Assembly: GCF_027595985.1 (NCBI RefSeq)
Contig: NC_073303.1
Location: forward strand, 373,066,386-373,130,385
Direction: 5' to 3'
Length of the DNA: 64,000 bases
From: Sorex araneus
Taxonomy: Eukaryota > Chordata > Mammalia > Eulipotyphla > Soricidae
The position numbers were made by a program, and so were the translations under genes. Below are positions 1 through 11,302 of this stretch, piece after piece; position 1 is the first letter of the stretch; each line of letters opens with the position of its first letter. Below the pieces are notes generated by a model, which was not told the origin of the DNA, did no database searches, and was given only the letters and a program-made list of their open reading frames with translations.

Positions 1-990
1 TAAGAGGCATGTTCACTCAACTTGTTCTTATAGCTTTAGCTAGAATGCTTAATGTTCTTTCATTTTTCTTTTTATCAATTCTAACCTATATGTTAGGATA
101 CTGCCAAAATAATAACCAACCCCCTAAACATCTGGTCATTTTGCTTAGATAGTTCTACTTCCTTCAACTTGACATAATAAAGATAGAATATGATTTATCA
201 TAATTTGAACTGCAGTTTTTTTCTTCTCTTGCACAAAAAATTAATAATCATGGGACAAAAACTGATTTCTCATCCCATAAGTTCCACCCCTTTCAGGACC
301 TTGTACATGCCAAATATATTATTGTGCCCTTTTGTGCCAAACTCCTGGTCCAACATGCATCGCTTGAATGCACTAACAATGATATAAATTTAGAATTAGA
401 AATTGTGGTAGTCATTTGAATATGTGCATAAATTTGAGAATTGTAAAAATCTAAATTCAGAATGCACAAAATTCTCCCTTAGGCAAGTTACAGAGTGCAT
501 TATGACCTTGTGGATTATTGTTACTATTATTTCCATTAGCTTTTATGCAAGTTAACTTTTCCTAGATTCCTTATTGAACCAGATTCCCATATTTTGCTCT
601 AATGTTTTATTTTTTCGTTTGTTTGTTTTTGTTTTTAACAAAATTTTAACATTCAGATCTGCTTTTATGTTGAATTGATCAGGTCTCTATGTTTTGTATT
701 ATTCACTGAATGGTTTTAAATATATTTTAAAATCAACATTTTTCTGTTACTCATTTTATAGATTGTGATCAAGTTTTCAAATTACGTTCTTATATATGGT
801 AAGGTTCTATTATGGTGAGCCATTTACATTTTTTCCGGTGTTTGTATCATTTATTTGACACATTTTTGTTTCCCTTTTCCTCTTTTGAGATGTAACTCTA
901 AAGTCACAATAATCCATTTTTAATGTCTACAATTTGATGAGTTTGGGCATACACACCCACTTGTAAAGTTGGTTTCTGCATTATTTAGTG
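1..990. other. AT-rich unique sequence
   Basis: No coding signal, RNA gene or recognisable repeat is seen. The stretch is AT-rich with short homopolymer runs. The small open frames here have no recognisable motif. Confidence 0.5.
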
Positions 991-1484
991 TTTGTGTGAG
1001 TGTGAACCCTGCTTGTTTCTTGTTACTAAAACATGGAGAAACGGGGCCAAACAGCAACTTCATGGCCATTGCAATGAAAGACGTGCTGGAGAATTTGATT
1101 CCTTGCTGGTCTTGGGTGAATTCTGTATTTGTTCAAAGGTAAACCTTTGTTTATCCTGGTGTCTCTCACAGTATCCTGCAGAGATCTGTCAGATGGTTCC
1201 CTGTTCGTCTCTGCCTACGGGAATGCCAGCCAGCCCTGGAAGGCCTTTAATCCTCACCTGTTCTCCATCCATCTTTAAACTCCCTCTGTGGCCTTACTTA
1301 TTTCTTCCTTCATGTATGTTCTATGGAATGATTACAGGATATTTTGTGTGCCAATAGCAGACTCATTTATTATTTCAATAGAACATTCACTTGCTATGGA
1401 ATAGCTAGCTTTTAGCCAGGTGTAGCAATATATTTTGGTTCATAAGTGCAGGGATCAACATATAGCTTAGGCTACTGTAAGAAA
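991..1484. other. unique sequence with a 121-codon open frame, not called
   Basis: A frame at 992-1357 is open for 121 codons. It has no recognisable domain, its composition is like translated noncoding DNA, and nothing around it suggests exons. I treat it as chance. Confidence 0.4.
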
Positions 1485-1660
1485 ATGCTGCAGCCGATCA
1501 GAAAGATAGTGAAGGGTGTGAGGCCTTTTTTTTTGCCTGTGGTTTACCCAGGATCGATCCCTGGTACCACATATGGACCCCAGAGCACTGTCAGTGGTGA
1601 CCTGAGTGCAGAGCTAGGGGTAAAATCTGAGCACTGCTGAGTATTGAAAAAGAAGAAGAA
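1485..1660 (+). repeat. SINE-A, diverged
   Basis: The tRNA-like head is badly decayed. The body is still readable: a degraded B-box-like GATCGATCCCTGG, then the ACATATGG and GAGTGCAGAGC segments, and a purine-rich A-tail (AAAGAAGAAGAA). An old L1-mobilised copy. Confidence 0.6.
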
Positions 1661-2009
1661 CGATAATAACAAATAACCTCAGTCTGCTTGGATCAAATAG
1701 CAGATATTTATTTTCTCATAGTTTTAGCTCATGATCAAGTTTCTAGAAAATTCAATTCTTGTGATTCCTCTCTTTACAGTTTTTAGATAATAACCTTCTG
1801 TGTCTTAGATTGACTCTTCTTAGGTTGCATAAGAATAACAAATCTCTTGTATCTTTTCTTAGAAAGACACCAATTTGATAGCATAAATTAAGCTTTCTTT
1901 TGACCATAATTACTTCCATAAACACTTTATCTATTGGGGATTTTATCCTATGATTTGAGTTTTGAGGAGACACAAATAATTAAAAAAACTTATAACCATC
2001 TGATATATG

Positions 2010-2312
2010 TATGTATCACTATCACTGTCATCCCGTTGTTTATCACTTTGCTCAAGCAGGCACCAGAAACATCTCCATTCATCCCAGGCTTGAAATTTTA
2101 GCAGCCTCTCTTTACTTGTCCTTCCCAATGAGGCCACATTGGAGGCTCTTTTAGGGTCAGGAGAATGAGACCCCTCATTGTTATTGGTTTTGGCATATCT
2201 AATATGCCACGGGGAGCTTACCAGGCTTTGCTGTGTGGGCAGTATACTCTTGGTAGCTTGCTGGGTTCTCCGAGATGGGCGGTGGAATCGAACTCGGGTC
2301 GGCTGCGTTTAA
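2010..2312 (-). repeat. hybrid SINE: tRNA head joined to the long L-element tail
   Basis: On the minus strand it starts with the B-box part of the SINE head (CGACCCGAGTTCGATTCC) and runs through the GGCAAGCTACC-type body. It keeps the extra segment otherwise typical of L-elements (CCTGACCC, then AAAGAGAGGCTGCTAAAAT), which normal SINE-B copies lack. The 3' end reads DEWRCFWCLLEQSDKQRDDS in frame, the RTE C-terminus, followed by AGTGATA-type tail repeats. The first half of the head is lost. It looks like an intermediate between L-element and SINE-B. Confidence 0.7.
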
Positions 2313-2496
2313 AGGAAAAAAATTCTTTTACACCTAAAGAAAGCAATCGTTGACTTGACAAAACTGTATTCACATAGTTCAGTTGAACAGCAGAGCAAAT
2401 CTTCAAATTATTAACGAAATAATTTGAACTACCACAGAGAGATAAAATTTTGTGTTGCTATATATTGGATAAAATATTTTAGCACTGCCTAGAGCT

Positions 2497-2497
<1 letters not shown>

Positions 2498-2532
<35 letters not shown>
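2498..2532 (+). repeat. (GT)n microsatellite
   Basis: About 17 uninterrupted GT units. Confidence 0.95.
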
Positions 2533-2533
<1 letters not shown>

Positions 2534-2539
2534 TGAATA

Positions 2540-4010
2540 TTTTTGACAAATAACTGTCTTATGTAATAAAATTATTAGTAATATTTATCTTATTGCTCTA
2601 CTTGGTAATTAAAATTTAAAAATTATGCTACTTTGGAAATCTTATTCCCCAGATAATGTGTTTGTGCTTCACATCCTACCTTAAGTCTTGCTTCTGCAGA
2701 TGTCATCTCCTTGAAAGGTTTTATTTGAACACATCTGTCTTATCGCTTTACTTTTTTTCGACAGTATTTTTGAAATAGATTTTGTAACTTTTCTTTTTTT
2801 GCCTAAAAGACTAAAATAATCTCAGTCAACCCCGTTCAAATCTCAAGACCCATACGTGTCCCCCTCAGTCCTGCCAAGAGGACAGAGCACGGAGGAAGTC
2901 CTCAGCACAACTGGGTGTGGCCCAACATTCTGCAACTCACTTAGCAATTAAATTTACAAGCTCAATAATTGACCTGTAGTTTAATTGAGCTGTTTCTTTT
3001 TTCTCTACTGTACTCCCCAGAGTCCCATGCTGAAATCCTGAAGTGTTTGGTCATTATTTGCTGCATGAATGGCTCTGAAATTAGACGGGTGTGGTTTCTG
3101 TGGCCAGTGAGAGAAATAGGTGCAAACCACGCTAAAGATTTTCATACTCTAGAGTCAACTCAATGATAAGAAATTTTAGAGGATAAAAAAATACAGATAT
3201 TTTCTTTTTTTGAATAAAGAAAACACATTTATGGAAAAATTCACAAATCAAAAGAGTCCTATTTATTTTTTGATTCTGAATATAATAAAAAAGGTAATAC
3301 AAACTCATTCAAGTGGAAAATATGCACATTATTATAAAATTATTTGTCATAGAATAATAGGTATAACTGGAAAGTAAATGAGTTTTTAAAAGTCAGCGGA
3401 GAATAAAATTTTTTTAATATGAATGGAACAATGCTATATATATATATATATATATATATACAATATATGCTATAGCCATAGTACCCAACTGGATATATTT
3501 ATATTCAAACATGCACTATATTTGAAATAAAAGTAGCAATCAAATGCAAATGCTCAATTAGATAGCATAAAATAATAGAGAATAATGATCTGTAAAAATC
3601 ATGTTTATAAGAATATTTTAGGAGTAATAATAACACATCTAAGACCCAAGAATCAGCTTCTTTTATTAAGCAAGACCATTCTATGAGGAGCTGAAAGCAT
3701 TGTGAATGACAATATTAAACAACTTGAAGACAAAGATTAGTTATGATTAAGTCAGAAACTTGAAATACTTTATACTCAATAATATTGATGGACTTCCAAA
3801 AATGCATGGAAATACATGATATGGTTCATAGAATAGCAATAGGTTTATGTATAAAGTATTTGAAAAATTATTTGATTTTGGTTTTACAAAGCATAGTAAA
3901 CACTTATGAGGCATTTTAGTGTCGAACAGGCAAAATTTATGGCAACTTTGATGCTATTATTATCATAAAATTTGACTGCCATCAATTGTCAATTTATAAG
4001 ATGACTAATT
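2540..4010. other. AT-rich unique sequence with a (TA)n run
   Basis: No gene or repeat family is recognised. It contains a TA dinucleotide run at about 3438-3461. Confidence 0.5.
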
Positions 4011-4024
4011 GTTGTACTAACCAT

Positions 4025-4275
4025 TGTAGTACTGTAACATTGGTCCTATTTGTTCATTGATTTGCTAGAGCAGGCGCCAGTAACTTCTCCGTTGTGAGAT
4101 TTGTTGTTACTGTTTTTGGCATATCTAATACACCACAGGTAGCTTGCCAGGCTCTGCCATGTGGGTGGGATACTCTCGGTAGCTTTCTGGGCTCTCTGAG
4201 AGGGATGGAGGAATTGAACCTGAGTCGGCTGCATGCAAGGCAAATGCCCAACCCACTGTGCTATCGCTCCAGTCC
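4025..4275 (-). repeat. SINE-B
   Basis: On the minus strand the copy has the A-box-like TAGCACAGTGGGT, the body, and an RTE-derived end that has lost its CAGTGA repeats. It is flanked by a 13-bp target-site duplication, TTGTACTAACCAT at 4012-4024 and TTCTACTAACCAT at 4276-4288, with one mismatch. The insertion boundaries are therefore well fixed. Confidence 0.88.
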
Positions 4276-4541
4276 TTCTACTAACCATATGGTGTTTAAT
4301 GATGTCATCCTATAGTGATTTAAAATACTGTATATTTATATATGATATAAATAGTCCTATAGTCATGCCATGCAAATTATCCTTATAAAATGACTTACAA
4401 TATTAAATTTTATAATGTTTTGATGTTTGATTACTCTGTTCATGGGGAATATTTGTGCAATATATTTGCTTTCTAGTATTACTAGACTTTAAAAATTTTA
4501 TTTACCATTTTTCTCCATGTGTTTTTTTCTGTCTTAATTTT

Positions 4542-4655
4542 GGGCCACACCTGGTGTAGTGTTCAGGACTCACTCCTAACTTTGTGCTCAGGGATCATTC
4601 CTGGTTTTAGGAGGTCATATGGGTTTCTAGGGATTGAACCCTCAGGTTCCCTCTT
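4542..4655 (-). repeat. SINE-A fragment
   Basis: The body and B-box region are recognisable in reverse complement (GGGCCACACCTGG near 4542, GGATTGAACCC near 4631). The head is missing where the next element begins. Confidence 0.65.
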
Positions 4656-4920
4656 GATATCACTGTCACTGTATCACTGTCATCTCTTTGCTTGTCGACT
4701 TACTTGAGTGGGCACAAGTAACGTCTCTGCTCCTCCCAGCCCTGAGGTTTTAGCAGCCTCTCCTTACTCATCTTTCCCAATGATTGGAGGCTCTGTCAGG
4801 GTCAGGGGAATGAGACCTATCGTTACTGTTTTTGGCATATTAAATACGTCACGGGTAGCTTGCCAGGCTCTGCCCGTGCAGACTGGATGCTTTCAGCAGC
4901 TTGGCAGGCTCTCAAAGAGG
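4656..4920 (-). repeat. L-element/long SINE-B 3' part
   Basis: From the left it has the tail repeat (ATCACTGTCACTGTATCACTG), the RTE-derived end, the CTTTCCCAATGATTGG and GGGTCAGGGGAATGAGACC segments, and the GCTTGCCAGGCTCTGCC body. It stops in a microsatellite, so its 5' part is lost. It abuts the SINE-A fragment on its left. Confidence 0.75.
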
Positions 4921-4923
4921 TAT

Positions 4924-4925
4924 GT

Positions 4926-4968
<43 letters not shown>

Positions 4969-5021
4969 GTATATATAGTATATATATACTCTCTATGATT
5001 TATATATATATATATATATAT
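4924..5021 (+). repeat. (CA)n and (TA)n compound microsatellite
   Basis: A CA run of about 17 units is followed by TATA-rich repeats, ending in a pure TA run at about 4998-5021. Confidence 0.95.
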
Positions 5022-5898
5022 ACTCTATGATTTGTTGCCTACTGTCTGAACTCCATCAAATATGGTGTGGTAATTATGAAAAATGGGTAGGAAAGTGTCA
5101 TAATGTGTTCAGAAAGCGACCTGGAGTGTGGCAGCAGTTGGGTAGTGGAGGTTGGCTGCCAAGGCTAAGGTCCCGTGGGGCGGGGAGGGTTTTCTTTAAA
5201 ATATATAACATTTCAATTTATAAGATAAGAAGGTAATCATTCCTGCCAGTCAGGAATTATATATACAATAACAGAAACAAATGAATTTCCTCCTTGGTGT
5301 ATTCACTAATGTAAATAGTGTCTATCACTTTTATTTCAGACTTAGCTTAGATCAAAACCAAACTGGAATGATACAACATTTGTGCTAAATTAATTGATAA
5401 ATGAAAATAAAAGCATTCAATAAAAACATGACTGAATATTGAAATTCAAATTACATAGCTTCAAATTTATCTGAAATGATTTAACATTAACTACTAGAAA
5501 AACAGGGACTGTGGCATTTAGCTTTTAAATAAATGCAACATTCTCCTACAAGTAGTTTTGAAATCTTCACTAATTAATTGAAATGTATGTTGGCAATAAC
5601 TTTAAATTTGAAGGAAATAATTAAAATTATCCAGGGAAGCATAGAAAAATTCAATTTTTTTTACAAAAAAAAAACAAAGCCATGACAATGTTAAAATAGT
5701 AATATATAATTTTTCTTAGAAAATATATTTTAATTTCAGCAACAGAAAAATAGATTCGGTAACATGCACATTTTTCACAAGTTTATGCTGCTATTTCAGA
5801 CAGAACTGCTTAATTTTGTCCTTGAACTTAGTGCTATTCTTATGTTAATGTGTTTCTACTGTTTCTAATTTGTTAGTCATTGATAAAAGTTTAGACTT
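5022..5898. other. AT-rich unique sequence
   Basis: Nothing is recognised apart from a short G-rich patch near 5112-5195. No coding signal. Confidence 0.45.
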
Positions 5899-6400
5899 GC
5901 CTCATGCATGAAGAAACCGGCAGAGAAACCCAGGTGTGCGGGACCCGGGGCTGCGATCTCCAAGGCTGCTCGGATTGGGACTGAGCCTACTCCACCCAGA
6001 TTCTCCATTTTCCAGTATCTAGGCAGTCACACCCAGAAACTGCCCCCGGTGTCATGTAATCCCATCAACGGCCAACATCCAGAAACTATAATAAAACCAA
6101 GCTCTCCTAAGCTTGATATCTGATAGCCCAGTTCTCCCTCTTGGAGAACCTGGCAAGCTACCAAGAGTTAACTGCCTGCATGGGGGAAAGCCTGGCAAGC
6201 TTCCCATGATGTATTCACATGCCAAATACAGTAACAATAATGGGTCTCATTCCCCTGACCCTGAAGAGCCTCTAATGCAGCATCATTGAGAAGGATGAGT
6301 AAAGAGAGGCTGCTAAAATATCAGGATAGGCTGAATGGAGACATTACTGGGGTTGCTCGGGCAAACCAATGATCAATGGGATGGCAGTGATACAGTGATA
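5899..6400 (+). repeat. L-element (RTE-tailed, no tRNA head)
   Basis: It opens with CTCATGCATGAAG, then CAGGTGTGCGGGACC and a segment with CCATCAACGGCCAACATCC. It then joins the body also found in SINE-B (GCAAGCTACCAAGAG, GTATTCACATGCCAAATAC) and ends with the RTE-derived terminus and CAGTGATACAGTGATA. Close relatives lie at 11610, 49675 and 50495. No A-tail. A SINE-B is inserted directly at its 3' end. Confidence 0.75.
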
Positions 6401-6409
6401 AAAGCTATG

Positions 6410-6658
6410 GACTGGAATGATAGCACAGCAGGTAGGGGGTTTGCCTTGCACACAGCCAACCTGGGTTCGATTCCTCTATCCCTGTCAGAGATTCTGGCAA
6501 GCTACAAAGAGTATCCTGTCCACACAGCAGAGCCTGGCAAGTTCACTGTGTATTTGATATGCCAAAAATAGTAACAGCAAGTCTCACATTGGATATGTTA
6601 AAATGGTGCTCACTCGAGTGACATATATAACATCCCAAATTGATGAACAGTGGGACAA
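6410..6658 (+). repeat. SINE-B inserted at the L-element tail
   Basis: Full head with A-box (TAGCACAGCAGG) and B-box (GGGTTCGATTCC), then a body with internal changes near the 3' end. A perfect 17-bp direct repeat, CAGTGATAAAAGCTATG, lies at 6393-6409 and 6659-6675. The first copy is itself the tail of the L-element, so the SINE landed in an RTE-type tail. Confidence 0.85.
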
Positions 6659-6675
6659 CAGTGATAAAAGCTATG

Positions 6676-7062
6676 CACTGTAACATAAAACATCAAGGTA
6701 CTCTATTCTTGCCCATTTAATTTGTGAAGAAATTTTGAAACATAAGAGATTAACTAAAGATATAGGGGCGTGAAAGACAGTGAGTGCAAATAGGAGACTG
6801 AACATTTTTGTGTGTTTGTTTCATGCTGAAGATCAGGGTTTCCCACGTGACAAATTTATTTATACTATGTTGCCCCCTCATTTGTTGTAATAGTTATTTT
6901 TCCTTGCTTCTAACAATAACTAGAATTTCATGGATATGTTATGTTTTCCTTAGTCACTGTAATGTTTACATATAAATGTTTGAATATAAATGAACACCCT
7001 AGCCATCTGTATACTCCTGACATCCTCAGGGTATGTTTTTTCCTTTTAAAAAAATTTATTGA
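6676..7062. other. unique AT-rich sequence
   Basis: Nothing recognised. Confidence 0.4.
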
Positions 7063-7302
7063 GGACTGGAATGATAGTATATTGGTAGGGCATTCACCTT
7101 GCATGCAGCTGACCCCTGTTTGATTCCTCCACCCCTTTCAGAGAGCCTGTCGAACTGCAGAGAGTATTGCTCCTCACGGCAAAGCCTGGCAAGCTACACG
7201 TGGTGTATTCGATATGCCAAAAACAGTAACAATGTCTCACAATCAGATGTTACTGGTGCCCACTGGAGCAAATCGATAAGCAACGGGATGACAGTGACAG
7301 TG
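7063..7302 (+). repeat. SINE-B
   Basis: Head and body are complete but mutated. The end reads as the RTE C-terminus followed by GATGACAGTGACAGTGA. It sits next to the A-tail end of the minus-strand L1 on its right. Confidence 0.8.
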
Positions 7303-7860
7303 AATTTTATAGAATCATTGTGAGATAATTACAAGCTTTCATGTTTGGGTTACAATCACACAATGATAAACCACCCATCCCTCCACCAGTGCACATTCCC
7401 CCCCACCAATATCTCCAGTATTACCCCCCTTTTCCACCCTCCCCTTTCCTCCATGGCAGACAATATTCTCCATACTCTCTCTCTACTTTTGGGCATTATG
7501 GCTTGCAACACGGACACTGAGCGGTCATCATGTTTGGTCCATTATCTATTTTTGGCACACATCTCCCATCCTGACTGATTCCTCCAACCATCATTTTCTT
7601 AGTGATCCCTTCTCTATTCCAGCTGCCTTCTCTCCTCTGCGCATGAAGTAGTCTTAAAGCTATGGGGGCAATCCCCCTGGCCCTTGTATCTACTGTCCTT
7701 GGGTGTCAGCCTCATGTGATGTTCTTCTATACTCCACAAATGAGTCCAGTCCTTTTATGTCTGTCCCTCTCTTTCTGACTCATTTCACTTAGCATTATAC
7801 TCTCCATGCCTATCCATTTATAAGTAAATTTTATGACTTCATCTCTCCTACCCTCAGGAT
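7303..7860 (-). mobile_element. L1 3' end: ORF2 terminus and 3' UTR
   Basis: In reverse complement, the right end matches the usual L1 segment around the end of ORF2 (TGACTCATTTCACTTAGCAT in the given strand near 7777). It runs leftward through a 3' UTR to the CTCACAATGATT/A-tail end. The last 200 bp (TTTCATGTTTGGGTTACAAT and TCCCTCCACCAGTGCACATT near 7337-7400) is the module repeated in many other copies here. This copy shows that the shared tail module belongs to L1. Confidence 0.8.
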
Positions 7861-8162
7861 GTTTTATGATATTGCATCTAGTAATCAAAAGTATGACTTT
7901 GATTCAGAAATTTCTATGGTATTCAAAATTTTTGGTATGTTAAAATTAGTACTTTTACCTTTAGCAAATGCCAGAGGTCTACCATTATGCCATATGATTT
8001 ATCTATCTATATATCATCTATCTATCTATCTATCTATCTATCTATTTATCTATCTACACACAAACTGTGGTTTAGAGTAATGCCATTTTAATTTTGTCCT
8101 AGACAAGAAATCCACCATATGTTTTATTTTAAAGCTCCATTATTTGCAGTTTTTACTCTCAC

Positions 8163-8196
<34 letters not shown>

Positions 8197-8204
8197 TTTA
8201 ATTG
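7861..8204. other. AT-rich sequence with (TCTA)n and (TA)n
   Basis: TCTA-type tetranucleotide repeats occupy about 7999-8056 and a TA run about 8163-8198. No gene is seen. Confidence 0.7.
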
Positions 8205-8371
8205 GAGTTGGGGTAGGATCACTCCTAGGGATGCACGGGTCTTACTCCTGGCTCTGCACTCAGAAATTATTCCTGGCAGAACTCACTGGACCATATGTGA
8301 TGCTGAGGATAGAGTCTGGGTCTGGTAAGTGCAAGGCAAACACCATACCCACTGTAATATCTCTCCAGTTG
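8205..8371 (-). repeat. SINE-A
   Basis: Reverse complement has the head (degenerate A-box, GCCTTGCACTT) and the body with CATATGGTCC and GAGTGCAGAGCCAGGAGTAA. The tail faces the TA microsatellite on its left. Confidence 0.8.
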
Positions 8372-9437
8372 CCATTCTGTTATGTTTTACAACAGAGTGA
8401 TTTCTTTTTCCAAGTACATTTTCAAAGGCTTCCTAAGATTAAGTTTCTACACAGTTAACTAATTAAGAATGCCCCATCTTATCCTAGGATTTAAATAATA
8501 GTGACATAAAATATTTTGTGATCCCCTCTCACCTAATGTCACTTGGATTTCTAATGTTAATATGATTTCTTTTTCCTTTGCTACTTTTCCGTTGAAGTAG
8601 ACTTTTTATTTCTATTCTTTGTTCTTATAAGTGTATGAGATACTCGCTGGAATTTCTCAGCCAGATATATGATTTTTTTTCTATCTACAGACTTACGAAC
8701 TTATTTATAAATGTGTATTTTTCTCTTTTCTGTTCCCACTACTCTGCCTGCCTCTTGAGAAAAAAACAATGATTTTCATAAAGTTTTGCTCCCTAACCTC
8801 CTACACCACTTATCACTTTTGTGTTCGACAGTATTGTTCTTACTACTCAGGACCCTGGAGAATTTTTTATTTGACTCTTTCTGCACACCTCTGTTGCTTC
8901 GGGCATTTCGGGAAGACACTCTCCCTTCTCCCAAAGGGAACACTCAGATCCCTGAACTGTGCTACGAGCAAGAATCTCGTGCAGCTGGGAGCTAGGGTCT
9001 TGCTTATATTTTCACCCTCTTTATGGCACCTAGCCCCGGGGCAGAGTTCTTTGGTATCCACATAAAAAAGTCTGCTCCTTTTCCTGGGAAACCACAGTCT
9101 ATACTTCTGTTGAGCTCCGGCTTTCCTCTATGGGACATTTTCCTTCCCTCTGCTTTGGTTTTTGCTTCTAACCTTTGCAGTTGTGCAAATGCCACTCTCA
9201 TAATCATTGGCAACAGGAATGTCATCAAAACAGTGCTCTGGGAGCCCCAGATTAAGTTAATATTTTCTTACATCTACGTGCTCTTTGTCCTCCTTTGTGA
9301 CATTATTATCACGTTTGGCTTTTCCAGCTAGAACTTCATGTGAAGGTTTGTATATTCAGTTGTGGGTGAGATGTCTTGTTTCTAGTATTGGTTTGATTAA
9401 CGAACTTATCATTACTTATTAAACCTTTCTTAAAAAG
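8372..9437. other. unassigned sequence with moderate GC in its second half
   Basis: Overlapping short frames occur at 8769-9331 on both strands, but none has a recognisable domain. The 8860-9330 part is less AT-rich than its surroundings and could be an old LTR or retroposon. I cannot name it. Confidence 0.4.
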
Positions 9438-10819
9438 CTTGCCTCCGGGGGTATGGTGCCACCAACAGGTCAGCCTGTACCTTTGGGGCGAGTGTACCAG
9501 CAGCCTGATGATGCCGTCAGGATTCCTGATGCCCCCAAATTGTCACTGTGCCTTTAGCTGGACCCCCAAAACTTGGAACAAAGTTTACCAAGAAATTTAA
9601 CAGCCAAAAGTTAGGTATGTGGAAGCCATGCCCACAAACTACCTCCACCTCAGCTACACAAAATCATTTATTGGCTTTATCTCAGAGACCCTTAGAAAAA
9701 TCTCAAAAGAGATCAAGAGCTGCAGTTAATCTTGGACCCTCTCATGACTTAACAGACTGGGGTAAATAGAAGGGGGCGATTGGCCTGTGCCTTCCCGAGC
9801 AGAGCCCCCAGCAGCTGCTTTCTTTCACAATCCAGAATCACTGCCAAAACCTGGCCAGACTCCAGAGTCTCAGGATGAACCTCACCAAGATATGATCTGC
9901 TGAAAATTCGGGTATGCGGGTTTTGTGACTGAAATCTCCAGGCTTTCACAGAGTTGGGGGGAGGCTACCTCTCCCCACTTCCCAACACACAGGGAAGCGC
10001 TGGCAGTCACCCCCACAAGTCAACTCCAGCGCCACCCTGTAAACTCTATTGCTGGCCTTGCTTCAGAGACCCATAGATAAATCTCAAAAGAGATCAAAAC
10101 CCAGAGACACAGCAGCGAGTCCTGGAAGACATCACAGAGCCAGAGATCTCTCTGGGCCCCATACAGAGCCAATTTCACTGGGGCCCCCCAGATGGAGCAG
10201 GTGCCATCTCCCCGCCTACTCCAGATAGAATCTCGGCTACCAAGAGCTTCCACAAGCAAGGCCCGGGTACGAGGGTTATGAGGGTTCCAGGACTAAATCA
10301 CCATGGCACACATGGAGGTAGAGGTGCTGAGCTGTCCCTCCCTTGCTCCCGCCTGCTCTGCTGCCGGGCTGCCACGCCCACGATGTGCCTCCTAGCACCA
10401 TCTTAGCACACCAACAGCCCTGATCGAAAGATGCCCAATTGAATCCCAAAATGGATCAGTGCCCTACAGAAATGTCTCTGGAACCCAACCACTTACAATA
10501 TAGGATTCCAGAAGCACATGGTTGTGGTGCCCATGATATTCTAAATGATCCAGCATCTACCCTGGCAGGCAGTCTTATATAGTGCTGGGAAAATTCGAGC
10601 AAAACATAATGCCCAAAAGTAGAGAGAGAGAGAGTTTTGGGGAAATTGCCTGCCATGGAAGCAAGGTGAGGACTGGGATGGGAGGCAGAGATATACTGTG
10701 GATGTTGGTGGTGGAAAATGTGCCCTGGTGGAGGGATGGGTGTTCAATCATTATATGGTTGAATCTTAAACATGAATGCATTATAACTGTATCTCACGGT
10801 GATTCAATTAAAAAAAAAG
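9438..10819 (+). mobile_element. L1-tail composite retroposon, about 1.4 kb
   Basis: The last ~250 bp is the shared L1 3' tail: CAAAAGTAGAGAGAGAG, a GGTGGTGGAAAATGTGCCC-type box, GAGGGATGGGTGTTC, then GTATCTCACGGTGATTCAAT and an A-tail at 10808-10818. The upstream ~1.1 kb is GC-richer and unlike L1 ORF2. It contains an internal repeat of AAATCTCAAAAGAGATCAA at about 9698 and 10080. The 5' boundary is uncertain. Confidence 0.5.
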
Positions 10820-11300
10820 TAATGTGGAGTTTATGTCCAATTCAATCAGCTTAATTAATGGTGCAATAAATAGCAGTACTCCTACATTAAATAAAAAAAG
10901 CTTTCCTTGCTATACTGAGAAATGGCTGTTTTCCAAAATAGGTTATTATATTGGGGGTGGCTGGTAATTTTACTTTTTTCTCCATTTTTGTATCAAAATA
11001 ATTATAACTTTTCCTCTCTTCCTGTTAGGTAATGTTGGCCATGCTGGATTTCATTAAAATCCTAGTTTAATTTTGATTTGAGATGACTCTTTATTTTATT
11101 TGTTTGCTGTTGTATTCTTTCAATCATATATCTCCTCTTTTGTCTTTAGGGAATGTTTTCATCTTTTGAACTTGTGATGTGGTATACTCTATGTAAAAAT
11201 CTAATCAAAATAAGTTTTTACTTAAGAATACATTTTATTTATATAGCTGTATATATGAATACATATTTATATATAATATATATTTAGAGTCTCAATATAT
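10820..11300. other. AT-rich unique sequence
   Basis: Nothing recognised. The last 60 bp is TA-rich. Confidence 0.4.
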
Positions 11301-11302
11301 AT

